A stretch of 64,000 nt of DNA from positions 1,054,001 to 1,118,000 of the forward strand of contig CP060226.1 in NCBI GenBank assembly GCA_023898505.1, given 5' to 3'. The notes below the pieces were generated by a model that saw nothing but the letters and a program-made list of their open reading frames with translations, ran no database searches and had not been told where the DNA came from. The position numbers and the translations under genes are program-made. This stretch comes from Candidatus Peribacteria bacterium. GTDB taxonomy: Bacteria; Patescibacteriota; Gracilibacteria; BD1-5; UBA6164. This document shows positions 20,647-30,785 of the stretch, piece by piece. Position 1 is the first letter of the stretch, and each line of letters opens with the position of its first letter.

Positions 20647-22455
20647 ATGCAACATAAAAAATACGCTTTCACCCTTGTAGAGCTTATTGTCGTTATTACG
20701 ATATTGGCAATTCTTGGGACTCTTTCATTTGTGTACTTTCAGTCCTATACACAAAATGCTCGTGATGGAGTTCGTGTATCAGATATGGGGACGATTAAAA
20801 AAAGTTTAGGGATATATGTGATTCAAAGAGGATCCTATCCAGAGCCATCGGATGGAGTTGATATTACCTATAGTGGGGCAACTATTTGGACACAGGGAAC
20901 ATTTGGAGAGAGTATGTTTCGCAACCTCTCAACGGTAAATAAAGTTCCAACAGATCCGCTCAGTTCTAGTAATTATACGTATTCTGTTCTTGGGGATAGA
21001 CAAGAATATCAACTGGCAGGAGTGCTTGAATCACCAGTACTTTCTCAGACACTTCCTCTACCTCAAGCTGCGGCATCTACGGATCTTGTACAGTCATATA
21101 TCATCGGAAATTATAACGGGATGGTAACAAAAGTAAGTACTGGAGGAACGGATTATGTACTTGCTGTCCCTTCACTTATTTCGACAGATCTTGGGTATAC
21201 CGATATCATCGAGGTTATTGGAAATAAACTATTAACCTATGATGGTTATGCGAAAGTCGCTGCAAGCTTTTCAGGAAGATACCAGTCATCTCAGGAGTAC
21301 AATTTTACTCCGAGTAGGGTCCTTGTTTATAGTGGTGATATCACGAGTCTGATAGATGGTCAAGAACAAATTACACTCTTAAAAAATATACAAGAGGCCT
21401 ATAGTGGGACGATCGTAGCACAAGATGATGTCCAAATAAAAAATATTACCAATTTGGAAGTAAGTCAGCAAGATCCTTCGAGTAAAGCAAAAGTTCTTGC
21501 CTGTAATATTATTAATTTTCAGCTAAAATATTACGTTGATTGTAATGATATCGACTTTATCGTCTTTTATATCGTTAATGTCTTACATATAGATATTAGT
21601 AATATCCCAGGAAATACTATTCAAGCCGTATTTCAGTCAACGGATGATGCTTTGCGGTTTTGAACAGATGCGGGTATTGCTAAGTATGATGGAAGCGACT
21701 GGACGATTTATACAACCGATGATGGTTTAGTACATAATCATGTGCTTTCTATTTCAGAGGATCTATCAGGAAATATGTGGTTTGGAACAAACCTCTGAAT
21801 CAGCATGTTTGATGGAACTGATTGGACCACCTACAATACGGGAAATAGTGACCTCCTTCATAATCATATCCTGTATATTTATACGGCTGCTGATGGAAAG
21901 ATCTGGATAGGTACAAATAAGTGAGTAAGTACCTATGATTCTGGTCTTTGGGAAGACTATACTAAGAAAAAAGATGGGCTATCTCATGATCATGTAAATA
22001 CGATTTATCAGGATACCCTTGGATTCATCTGGTTTGGAACGGATGTATGACTCGATAAATACGATGATGGAACGATTACTACGTATAAAACTACCGATGG
22101 TCTTCCAAGTAACAATGTGACATATATCCTTGAGGATGAAAATACTGACCTGTGGTTTTGAACGAATGCTGGTTTGTCTATTTACGATAGAACGACGTTT
22201 ACCAATAAGACGGTAGCAAACACTTCGGGAGGTCTACCAAGTAATACGATTACCTATATCTATGAAGATGCTGTAAATAATACCTTTTGGATTGGTACTG
22301 ATGCTGGGGTAGCAAAATACATACCATGAACAGAATCTTGGACGGTATATGATACTGGAAATCAACTAAGTGGAAATTATGTACACTCCATTTACGAAAA
22401 TGACGACAATGATATCATCATCATCAATGATGGTGGGGTAGATACGATTAACTAG
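20647..22455 (+). CDS. Prepilin-like protein with two-component-regulator-type propeller
   Basis: 602 residues. The N-terminus is a class III/type IV prepilin signal: YAFTLVELIVVITILAILG, lacking only the usual Gly before Phe (Ala here). Residues to about 110 follow the pseudopilin pattern (ARDGVRVSDMGTIKKSLGIY). The C-terminal half is a Reg_prop propeller with at least six blades (WFGTNLGISMFDGTDW, WIGTNKGVSTYD, WFGTDVGLDKYDDGT, WFGTNAGLSIYD, WIGTDAGVAKY). Several blade glycines are TGA. I infer a minor pilin or pseudopilin displaying a propeller head, possibly for binding. Enclosed by terminators. Confidence 0.75.
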
Positions 22456-22462
22456 TACAATC

Positions 22463-22497
22463 AAAAAATCTCTTTACAATTTGTAAAGAGATTTTTT
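22463..22497 (+). terminator. Terminator
   Basis: Seventeen-base perfect arms (AAAAAATCTCTTTACAA) with a one-base centre, ending in six T. Confidence 0.85.
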
Positions 22498-22565
22498 ATT
22501 TCCCTATTTTTTCTTCTCATCTTTCTCGGTATACTTAGAGTAAATCTCTGAACTATTTTTATCGT

Positions 22566-23978
22566 ATGCAAAAAAATATAGATATTTCATCCCAACCTTC
22601 TTTTCCTACGAACGGAAGGAGTAAAGGTTTCACTCTCGTTGAACTCATCGTCGTGGTCGTAATCCTCGGTATCCTTTCTACCGTAGGCTTTGTCTCGTAT
22701 AGCTCCTACCTCGCTTGAACCAGAGATACGAATCGTATCTCTCAACTTACAGCCCTCCATGATGGACTCGAACTCTATAGAACAACCAAAGACCTCCCCC
22801 TTCCAGATGACTACGTAGAAGTAAAGTCTAATGGAACCACTATTGCCTACCAAGGCTACGCATGAGAAGGAGTCCTTGAAACGATAGACTTTACCAAAGG
22901 AGGAAAAGACCCGAAAGACTCCACCTACTTCTCCTACTACCTGACCAGTGATAAGAGATACTTCCAACTGATGGCATTTCTCGAGGAAGAAGAAAACCTT
23001 CTTACACAAATACCCTCACCCCCTAGCCCCCTGCTACGCTTTAACTTCGAAGATAGTCGTGCAAGCACTCCTGTCTCACTTATCTCCCTTGGGGGAGAAG
23101 GGGGAACTATAACTCCCTCTCCTCTTAAAGGAGAGGGTTGGGGTGAGGGTATATCATGGCTCGGGGGTGGTATCCCACAAGCCCATGCAGCTACCGACTA
23201 CACCAGCAGATATCCCACTGTAAACGGACATAAACTCTGAATTCTCACTCAATCCTGAACTAATGCCCCGATACAGGAAGTTACTACTATCACTAACTCT
23301 GGTTATCTCGATATAGCTCTTACAACAGATAACTATAAAGCCAACCTCACCGATACGAGAAGTATAGCTGGAACGTGATCTACTCTCGACGTCCTAGCGA
23401 AACTCAAAGCCGTTGGATGAACCCTTGCTCAAAGCTGTAAACAACTCCTCGATAAACACCAAGAACTCAAAAACCAAGATGGAGTATATCTCATCGATCC
23501 AACTCAAGCAGATCCATTTGAAGTCTACTGTGATATGACAGCGGATGATGGAGGATGGACGCTGGTAGAAAAAACACATAATGGAAGTACTACCCTCCAT
23601 AAAACCGTAGCGGCTTTAAATAGTGTCTATCTTCAAAGTGATAATTATGATTTGGTATCGAAGTTTTCAGATGATATGATCAATCTTATTCGTGGAAATT
23701 ATAGTGAGTCAATTTTTAAGATACAAGCACTTGATGCTACTGAAGATTATTTCAAGGAAGATAAGGTCTTTGATATGTTGGCCTATAGTGGATCTATCAA
23801 TCAAACCTATGATACCTATAGAGATGTGGTGCTTGAACAAGATGTCTGTTCTGGTACACATAATCCGACCTATCATACTGGGCTTGTTGGTTGGGGGTGT
23901 GGAGATTCCTTTCTTTTATCCGATGCTTTAGGATCCAGAAATGCTACATATCAAGCGGTAAGAGTTCGGGTAAAATAA
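22566..23978 (+). CDS. Prepilin with C-terminal fibrinogen-like domain (copy 1)
   Basis: 470 residues. Prepilin signal GFTLVELIVVVVILGILST at about residues 23-41 and pseudopilin helix (SSYLAGTRDTNRISQLTALH). The C-terminus from about residue 285 is fibrinogen-like: SCKQLLDKHQE, NQDGVYLIDPT, FEVYCDMTADDGGWTLV, ending RNATYQAVRVRVK. An in-frame palindromic element (about residues 149-196) lies between the pilin part and the AHAATDYTSRYPTV segment. Several TGA glycines. A paralogue with the same layout lies at 47108-48478. Inferred role: a surface adhesin head carried by a pilin stalk. Confidence 0.8.
23011..23151. repeat. Composite palindromic element inside prepilin copy 1
   Basis: Bounded by TACCCTCACC and GGTGAGGGTA. 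Inside are a hairpin (CCCTCTCCTCTTAAAGGAGAGGG) and a module encoding NFEDSRASTPVSLIS. The frame of the host gene is kept. The module recurs in recQ near 45856 and between genes near 59150. Confidence 0.85.
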
Positions 23979-24002
23979 AATCTTTTAAGCTTGGTTTAAG
24001 GT

Positions 24003-24044
24003 AAAAAAGCATTATAGTGATATATATCACTATAATGCTTTTTT
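24003..24044 (+). terminator. Terminator upstream of the histidine kinase
   Basis: Perfect 42-base palindrome, arms AAAAAAGCATTATAGTGATAT. Its last T is adjacent to the kinase ATG, so it may also affect leaderless or readthrough expression of the kinase. Confidence 0.75.
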
Positions 24045-25373
24045 ATGTCCTATCTTCATCGATTTAAGACCTCCGCTCGTATCTCTCTGGTATTTTCTCT
24101 ATTCAACCTTGTATCACTCATTATCTTACTTGTTGCTATTAATATTAGTTATTTCTTTATCTGGTATACTGACCAAAAGGATGCGAGTTTTTACGATATG
24201 AATGTGAATTATCAGTCACTCATATCGACATCTACCTCAGATAATACGGAGGCGTTTAGACAGTATATCTTGCAAAAAGATACGGTGATTCTTCCTCCAG
24301 ATGATGCACCGATGGTGTGTTCAAATGGAGTATCAAAAAAAATTCATGGAGACATTGCAAATCTGCAAAATAGATACTTTTATACCGAAGGAGATACAAC
24401 TTATTTTATCTATTCTCAAAATTATGAGGGGATTGGAGAGGTAAAGGTCTTTTTTGACACGACGCCGTACGTAACATCACAGCTCATTATTATCAAGATG
24501 AGTACGATTATTATTTTGATATTTTTACTTGCATACTTTTTTCTTGGGAGGTGGGTGTCTCGTTACGCTCTCAAAGGATTACAGACGATTGCAGTATCAG
24601 CAAAAAAGATGGCGTCTTGAGAACAGATAGTACAAAGTAAAATACCATGACCAGAAGATGATGAAATACGAGTTCTTTCCGATACGATTGAGCAGGCGTT
24701 TTCAAAGATTCAAAAACAAACGGAAACGATGCGACAGTTTATTACCGATGTGAGTCATGAGTTTAAAACTCCGATTCAGGTAATGCATGCAAAGATTGAT
24801 GTGTGTCAAAAGATGAGTGAAGCACGAAATTGTACTGCTGAAAATTATATGGAGGCATTGCAAACGGTGAAGCAGCAAACAAAAAAATTGAATCAATTAC
24901 TGGAAACATTGTTCTTTCTTTCCCGTGTACAAGAGGGAATTACTACATTTACCAAAGAACCAGTAAATATAAGTCACTATGTTCGTGAAAAGGTCATGCA
25001 ATACAAAGAACAATATGGCATTGAGATAGAAGTGCATATTGTTTCGTGAGTAAAAAAAGAAATTGAAACCACGACCTTTGATATTATGCTGGATAATCTC
25101 GTGAGTAATGCCGTAAAGTTTTCTCTTGCACCTGTGCATCTTCGTATTGAACTATCTGAAGAGAGTTTGTCTGTTGAAGACTTTGGAGTTGGAATTGAGG
25201 CAAAAAACCTAGAAAAGATCTGGGAAAAGTTTTATCGAAATGACACGGGGAAAGAGGGATTCGGAATTGGACTTTTTTTAGTACAGCGCTTGGTGAAACT
25301 CTATGGGTGGGAGATAACGGTACAAAGTGAAGCCGGAAAGGGAACAACATTTACGATACACTTTTCTGCGTAG
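24045..25373 (+). CDS. Membrane sensor histidine kinase
   Basis: 442 residues. Two membrane helices (LVFSLFNLVSLIILLVAINI and IIIKMSTIIILIFLLAYFFL) bracket an extracytoplasmic sensor of about 110 residues, then a HAMP-like linker. The H box is FITDVSHEFKTPIQV, N box LDNLVSNAVKFS, G1 VEDFGVGIEAKNLEKIWEKF, G2 GFGIGLFLV. TGA glycines at MASGEQ, IPGPEDD and VSGVKK. Its natural partner is probably the OmpR-type regulator at 26500, from which it is separated by an opposing DUF1846 gene. Confidence 0.9.
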
Positions 25374-26430
25374 GATTTGCTTGCATATACTTGCTCGCCT
25401 GTTCCGAGAGTGTATGGCATCTTTCTTTGGCTTTCGTATTTCAGAGATGTCCATACCAAGTAGATCGACGTGAGATTTCTGCTATTGACGCTTTTTGGAC
25501 TATGATATCATCACTGATACAATATCCTGCCATATTGATTCCCATATCGGTTGGGGATGCATAACTGCGAGTAGCATTTTCTGTTGGGAGAAATTCCTTG
25601 GCTAACTGCATCACGATTTCAAAAGCTTCAACATCACGATTATAGTTGACGGATTCGATGTCATACGCGTTTTTATGATAGCTATCGAGAGTGTTATAGT
25701 CTCCAATATCTGCGGTTGCGGCTTCATAGGCAAGATTTACAGGATGATGAAGCGGGAGATTCCAGATAGGAAATGTCTCATATTTGGCATATCCAGAGTC
25801 AATCCCCTTTCTTGATTCTTGGTAAATTTGCCCCAGACAGGTCGACATTTTCCCACTACTCGATGCCGCTCAGGTTACGAGGACGAGAGATTGTTCTATG
25901 GGGATATATTCATCCCTTCCATAGCCTTTGTTTGAAAGTATGGTTTTCGTATTTTCTGGATATCCTTGGATTTCGTAACGGAGATAACTTTTGATTCATT
26001 TGGCGGAAAGGGCTGTTCTTACTTTTTGAATTGTTCAGAGGTCGCTTTCTTTGACACGATTGATAGCAACTTTGGGATATGTTCCAAGAACGCGGTTAAT
26101 GTTTTCTATCATTTCAAGACATACCTTCAAGTACGATTTCTTGTTACTGAGAAGCTGCCTATCTCGTATGATATCATTCGCATTCATACAAAAAATAATC
26201 TCTGCTTGCTCCATAAGAGAAGAAAAAATTTGTTTTTTTGAGTCAGCGAGAAATCCAGGAAGTACACGTGCTGCATGCGGATCATAGAGAAACTTTCCCC
26301 CGATTTCTAAATACAACCTTCCTGTAAACTTTTGTATACGTTCAAGGATGGCTTCTTTTTGACGCTGTATATATTCTTCTCCATCAAATCCGGGAGCCGT
26401 GTAACTGACGGTATCTTGGCTTCAAATCAT
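25351..26430 (-). CDS. DUF1846 family protein, apparently shortened
   Basis: 359 residues. LYLEIGGKFLYDPHAARVLPG, AEIIFCMNANDI, LVTGAASSSGKMSTCLGQIY, YAKYETFPIWNLPLHHPVNL and SPTDMGINMAGYCI all match DUF1846 (PF08903). From memory, family members are near 490 residues, so the C-terminal part seems missing here. The 3' end overlaps the kinase gene tail-to-tail by 23 bp. Start taken at 26430 (MIGSQDTVSYTAPGFDGEEY); an upstream in-frame ATG exists. Several TGA glycines. Function not firmly known. Confidence 0.8.
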
Positions 26431-26499
26431 AGATTGAATTTTGTAGATAATGGTATATGATAAGTGTATCATACTCCCTGAGTTTTTAAAAATAAAACC

Positions 26500-27153
26500 A
26501 TGCCAAAAGTATTACTGGTAGAAGATAATCGAGAAATTAGTGAGAGTGTGGCTCAGTACCTCCATATGGAGGGATACGAAGTCGATACCTGTTTTGATGG
26601 TGTCTGCGCGCTCGAAAAAGGGGTGAATCCAAAGTATGACATCATTCTCCTTGATGTGATGCTTCCAGAAATTGATGGATTTCGTGTAGCACAAAAGCTC
26701 ATACATAAAGCAGAAACGCCGATGATTATGATTACCGCAAAAGAAAGTATTGAAGATAAATTAACGGGATTTGAGTCAGGAGCGGTGGATTATCTGGTGA
26801 AACCTTTTGATTTACGTGAGCTCGTTGCGAGGATACAATCGGTTCTGGGAAGAAGTATAAAATGAGATCAATATACGAGTGGAGAAGTATCGATTGACCT
26901 GAAAAAACGTAGATTTTTGTTTGCTGGGAAAGAAGTACATCTGACACAAAAAGAATATCTTATTGTAGAGATATTATTAGAAAAAAGAGGAGAAGTGGTT
27001 ACCCGTAGTGATATCATCGAGTATGTGTGGGGAGATGAAGCATTGTTTGAAAATGATGCCAAGCTCGATGTGTATATTTCCACCCTTCGTATGAAGTTTG
27101 GGAAATCGTTTATTATTACGGTGAAAGGGGTGGGGTATCAGGTGGTTCTGTAA
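26500..27153 (+). CDS. OmpR/PhoB-family response regulator
   Basis: 217 residues. Receiver domain with acidic pair in LLVEDNREI, phospho-acceptor Asp in IILLDVMLPEIDGF and the conserved Lys in DYLVKPFDLREL. A winged-helix effector domain follows (LTQKEYLIVEILLEKRGEVV, LDVYISTLRMKF, VKGVGYQVV). One TGA glycine links the domains (SIKGDQY). Divergent from the DUF1846 gene, sharing a 69-bp promoter region. Probable partner of the kinase at 24045. Confidence 0.92.
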
Positions 27154-27685
27154 GTCTTACTTTCATATCAAGAATCTTTGGACCACCATTTTGTGTATAT
27201 TCCATGTAAAAGATAACAGTGAAATCAGCAATGTTGTTATCTGAGTACTCGTAGTATTGTGTTAGCAATAATCCTCCAGTATATTGGCTTGCAATCTCTA
27301 AGTATCACAAAATGAGATCCCTCTGTTTTGTTCAAACTTGAGACATGTTTAGATAAATTTCTGTATCTTTTTCTTTTAACCTTCATAATCGATTCAGATG
27401 AATAATAAGATTCCTAAGAGCAATCCCCACCTGTTCTTCTGCCTCAATCCATCATCTTAACTCATCAGCTGCTTCTCCCGTAGACTTTTCAACTATTCTT
27501 TTACAGCTCTCAAGGTCTTGGTTAAATGCACATAGAAAACCATCAAATATATCGTCTGACTTAGGAGTGCCGCTTATATTTTCACCTATAATGACGGTTT
27601 TTTGACCGTTTAGCGTAGGAATATTTGAAAATGGTAGTTTTGGGTAAGGTGATGAGTCGCCTATGTTGAGTGTTTCTTGTCCCAT
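27116..27685 (-). CDS. Hypothetical protein
   Basis: 189 residues, not recognised. Starts MGQETLNIGDSSPYPKLPF; the middle is helical and charged (RIVEKSTGEAADELRGWIEA). The C-terminus looks like a beta-strand region (ADFTVIFYMEYTQNGGPKIL). Four TGA glycines support it as coding. Its 3' end overlaps the response-regulator gene by 38 bp tail-to-tail. Confidence 0.6.
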
Positions 27686-27812
27686 AATACTTTTTAGTGA
27701 ATATATATAATGGTATCAAATATCTCTTTTTCTTGCAATAATTTCGAACTTAAGAATAATTTAAGGTAGTCTTTTACTATAAAGCTACCTTTTATTTTTT
27801 AAATATAGAATT

Positions 27813-28523
27813 ATGGCAGAAATGGAAAAAAAGTGCTGTGAAGGAGAATCATGTACCAGTAGTAAGTGTACCATGACTCATGTGGTGATGATTGGTCTTG
27901 TGATAGTTGCAATTATTGGAGCCTATTTCTTAGGAAGGGAAAGTGACGATGGAATGAAAGAAAGGGCTGAAAATAGAGAGACACATCAAGGGGCTTCTGA
28001 GTCTTCTGAGAAGATGCAAACAGAAACTATGATGTCTGGAGAGCAGGGGGAGTGGACAGATGAAGAGATGGCAATGATGGACACAGAACATATGGAAGGT
28101 TCAGAAGATGCGATGATGGCAGGAACGGGAGAATGGACAGAGGAGGAAATGGCAGAGATGGCAATGCACGATGGCGATGATATGATGATGTCTGAAACGA
28201 CAGATGCGATGATGAGTGAAACCGTAGGAGAATATGTTGTGTATAATGGAACTTCATTTCCCAAAAATGATCATGTAGTCTTGTTTTTCCATGCTACTTG
28301 GTGCCCAAGCTGTAAATCAGCAGATACAAATCTCAGTGCTTCTGAGATTCCAGCAGGATACTCGATTGTAAAAGTAGACTATGATACCTATGGTGATTTA
28401 AAACAAAAGTATGGTATCGTTTCTCAACATACTTTTGTTGTAGTAGATGTAAATGGAGAGATGATAAAAAAATGGGTAGGAGCTTCAACGATCGATGATG
28501 TTGTAGATGGAGTTCAGGGATAA
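27813..28523 (+). CDS. Membrane-anchored thioredoxin with methionine-rich linker
   Basis: 236 residues. A Cys-containing N-terminus (KKCCEGESC, SSKCTM) precedes one membrane helix (VVMIGLVIVAIIGAYFLG). A long acidic linker has about 20 Met (WTDEEMAMMDTEHMEG, WTEEEMAEMAMHDGDDMMM). A thioredoxin domain with WCPSC active site (FFHATWCPSCKSAD) follows. It likely faces the outside of the membrane and receives electrons from the CcdA protein next door, passing them to MsrA-Trx-MsrB. The Met-rich linker could be an oxidant sink or metal site; that is inference. No TGA. Confidence 0.82.
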   Translation: MAEMEKKCCEGESCTSSKCTMTHVVMIGLVIVAIIGAYFLGRESDDGMKERAENRETHQGASESSEKMQTETMMSGEQGEWTDEEMAMMDTEHMEGSEDAMMAGTGEWTEEEMAEMAMHDGDDMMMSETTDAMMSETVGEYVVYNGTSFPKNDHVVLFFHATWCPSCKSADTNLSASEIPAGYSIVKVDYDTYGDLKQKYGIVSQHTFVVVDVNGEMIKKWVGASTIDDVVDGVQG

Positions 28524-28603
28524 ATAGGTGTTTGTACTACTCGTCCTCTCTTGTGATGGGACGAGTGTAGAGATACAGATTATTTTATAACCATTTTTGT
28601 TAT

Positions 28604-29341
28604 ATGGCACTGATTATTGTTTCTTTTTTAGCGGGAGTACTGACAATTCTTGCTCCCTGTGTACTCCCTTTGCTCCCAGTAATTCTGGGAGCATCGGCCG
28701 ATGATGCGAGGGATAGATATCGTCCCTATATCATTATTGTGTCGCTTTGAGTTTCTGTAATGATATTTTCTATTTTACTGAAAGCAACAACCTATTTTAT
28801 CGCGGTTGATCCCATTGTGTGGAAATTGTTTTCTGGGGTTATTCTCATCGTATTTTGAGTATTTATCCTCTTTCCAAATCTCTGGAAACAGATTTCTGGT
28901 GGCTTTGGATTTACTTCCAATTCAAATACAGCACTTCAAAAATCAGGACAAAAATCAGGAGTGCTCGGAAGTATATTGGTGGGGATATCTCTTGGACCAG
29001 TATTTAGTAGCTGTAGCCCGACGTATGCGATTATCCTTGCAGTGATACTCCCTACAAGTTTTCTTTTCGGTTTGGTAAATTTATTTGCCTATGTTGTATG
29101 ACTTGGAGTCGTGTTGCTGGCAATTGCTCTTTTAGGGCAAAAGTTTATCGCCAAGGCAAAGTGGGCTGCAGATCCAAAAGGATGGTTTAAAAAGGTACTC
29201 GGAGTATTATTTCTTTTCGTTGGTATCGCCATTATTAGTGGCTTTGATAAAGTAATTGAAACCAAAATTCTCGATGCTGGGTACTTTGATGTGACCCAGA
29301 TAGAAGGGAAGATCCTTGATAGAGTAGAACTTCCAGAATAG
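28604..29341 (+). CDS. CcdA/DsbD-type thiol electron transporter
   Basis: 245 residues, about six membrane helices. Each half carries one conserved Cys (LAPCVLPLLPV and FSSCSPTYAI), the pair that relays electrons from cytoplasmic thioredoxin across the membrane. TGA glycines at SLGVSV, VFGVF and VVGLG. It lies between an extracytoplasmic thioredoxin and an Msr fusion, a coherent periplasm-equivalent repair pathway. Confidence 0.88.
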
Positions 29342-29363
29342 TTTACTTCTTATAATTGTGATT

Positions 29364-30773
29364 ATGAAAACCGTACTAAAGACTGGTGTTATTGCTTTGG
29401 GAATGGCATTTTTTCTCGTGGCATGTAGTGGATCAAAGGATACTCTATCTTCTAATACTGACACTATGAAAACAACAACAAACAATGGAGAAATATTTAC
29501 AAATGCCTATTTTGCTGGGGGATGCTTTTGGTGTATGGAGGGAATCTTTGAGGCGCAATATGGTGTCAAAGAGGCAGTCGCTGGATATGCCGGAGGAAGT
29601 GAGTCAGACGCTACTTATGACAAGGTATCATCTGGTATTACGGAACACAGGGAAGCGGTACAGGTCGTATATGACCCAAGTAAAATCAGCTATACGGAAC
29701 TCTTAAATCTTTATTGGAGACAGATAGATCCAACGGATCCTGACGGGCAATTTGCTGACAAGGGACCACAGTATACAACCGCCATCTACTATACCAGTGA
29801 TGAGGAAAAGATGTTGGCAGAGGAAAGTAAAGTAGAACTCCAAGATTCTGGGAAATTTGAGAAACCTATTGCGACCCAAATCCTTCCGTTTACAACGTTT
29901 TTTAGAGCAGAAGAGTATCACCAAGATTATTATAAAAAGTCTTCTTTTCGCTATAATCTCTACAAACAAGGGTCTGGAAGAGAAGGATATATAGAAAATA
30001 CCTGGGAGGGAGATACAACAATATATGGTAACGAAACACCTATGACCACACACTATATGAACTATAGTCCAGAAGCAGTGAAAAATGCCAAGGGAAGAAT
30101 CCTTCTATTCTTTCATGCTGACTGGTGTCCGACATGTCAAAGTCTTGAAAAACAAATCTTAGAATCTACGCTTCCTTCAGATTTGACGATTTTAAAAGTA
30201 GATTTTGATACGGCGAAAGACTTAGCTCAGAAATACCAAATTTTAACTCAAAGTAGTTTTGTACAAATTGATAGTGATGGAAATGCGTATAAAAGAATTA
30301 TCGGGAAAAGTCGACTTCAAGATATTATCGATGAGATGGTGTCATACGATGATATTCTCAAACAGACACTTTCTCCCCTTGAGTACGAAGTAACACAGAT
30401 GGGAGGTACAGAAAGACCCTTTGATAATGCTTATTGGGATAACCATGAAGCGGGGATTTATGTTGATGTTGTTGATGGAACTCCTCTCTTTTCTTCGCTT
30501 GATAAGTATGATTCTGGAACTGGATGGCCAAGCTTTACCCGTCCGATTGATGAGAGTATGGTAGACGAGGAAACCGATGATACCCTCGGGATGTCTCGTA
30601 CCGAGATTCGTAGTAAAAATGCGGATTCTCACCTTGGGCATGTCTTTGAGGATGGACCAGCAGAATCTGGGGGACTCAGATATTGTATCAACTCAGCAGC
30701 GCTTCGATTTGTGCCCGTGGATGAACTAGAACGAGAAGGGTATGGAGAGTATAGGAGGTTGTTTGAGGGCTAG
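29364..30773 (+). CDS. msrAB: Lipoprotein MsrA-thioredoxin-MsrB fusion
   Basis: 469 residues. The signal ends in a lipobox (FFLVACSGS). MsrA domain: GCFWCMEGIFEAQYGV, near residues 55-200. A thioredoxin domain with WCPTC follows (FFHADWCPTCQSLEKQ), then MsrB: SGTGWPSFTRPI, DSHLGHVFEDGP, RYCINSAALRF. The order MsrA-Trx-MsrB differs from the Neisseria PilB order Trx-MsrA-MsrB. It repairs both methionine-S- and R-sulfoxide in surface proteins. No TGA in any of its many Gly codons. Start at the ATG, not the GTG two codons earlier. Confidence 0.95.
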   Translation: MKTVLKTGVIALGMAFFLVACSGSKDTLSSNTDTMKTTTNNGEIFTNAYFAGGCFWCMEGIFEAQYGVKEAVAGYAGGSESDATYDKVSSGITEHREAVQVVYDPSKISYTELLNLYWRQIDPTDPDGQFADKGPQYTTAIYYTSDEEKMLAEESKVELQDSGKFEKPIATQILPFTTFFRAEEYHQDYYKKSSFRYNLYKQGSGREGYIENTWEGDTTIYGNETPMTTHYMNYSPEAVKNAKGRILLFFHADWCPTCQSLEKQILESTLPSDLTILKVDFDTAKDLAQKYQILTQSSFVQIDSDGNAYKRIIGKSRLQDIIDEMVSYDDILKQTLSPLEYEVTQMGGTERPFDNAYWDNHEAGIYVDVVDGTPLFSSLDKYDSGTGWPSFTRPIDESMVDEETDDTLGMSRTEIRSKNADSHLGHVFEDGPAESGGLRYCINSAALRFVPVDELEREGYGEYRRLFEG

Positions 30774-30785
30774 TGGAGGATAGGC

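Noticed and set aside
18230..22455. Propeller genes as a quinoprotein or kinase sensor
   Set aside because: No quinoprotein W-motif docking pattern and no kinase domain follow; PF09826-like and Reg_prop-like signatures fit better.
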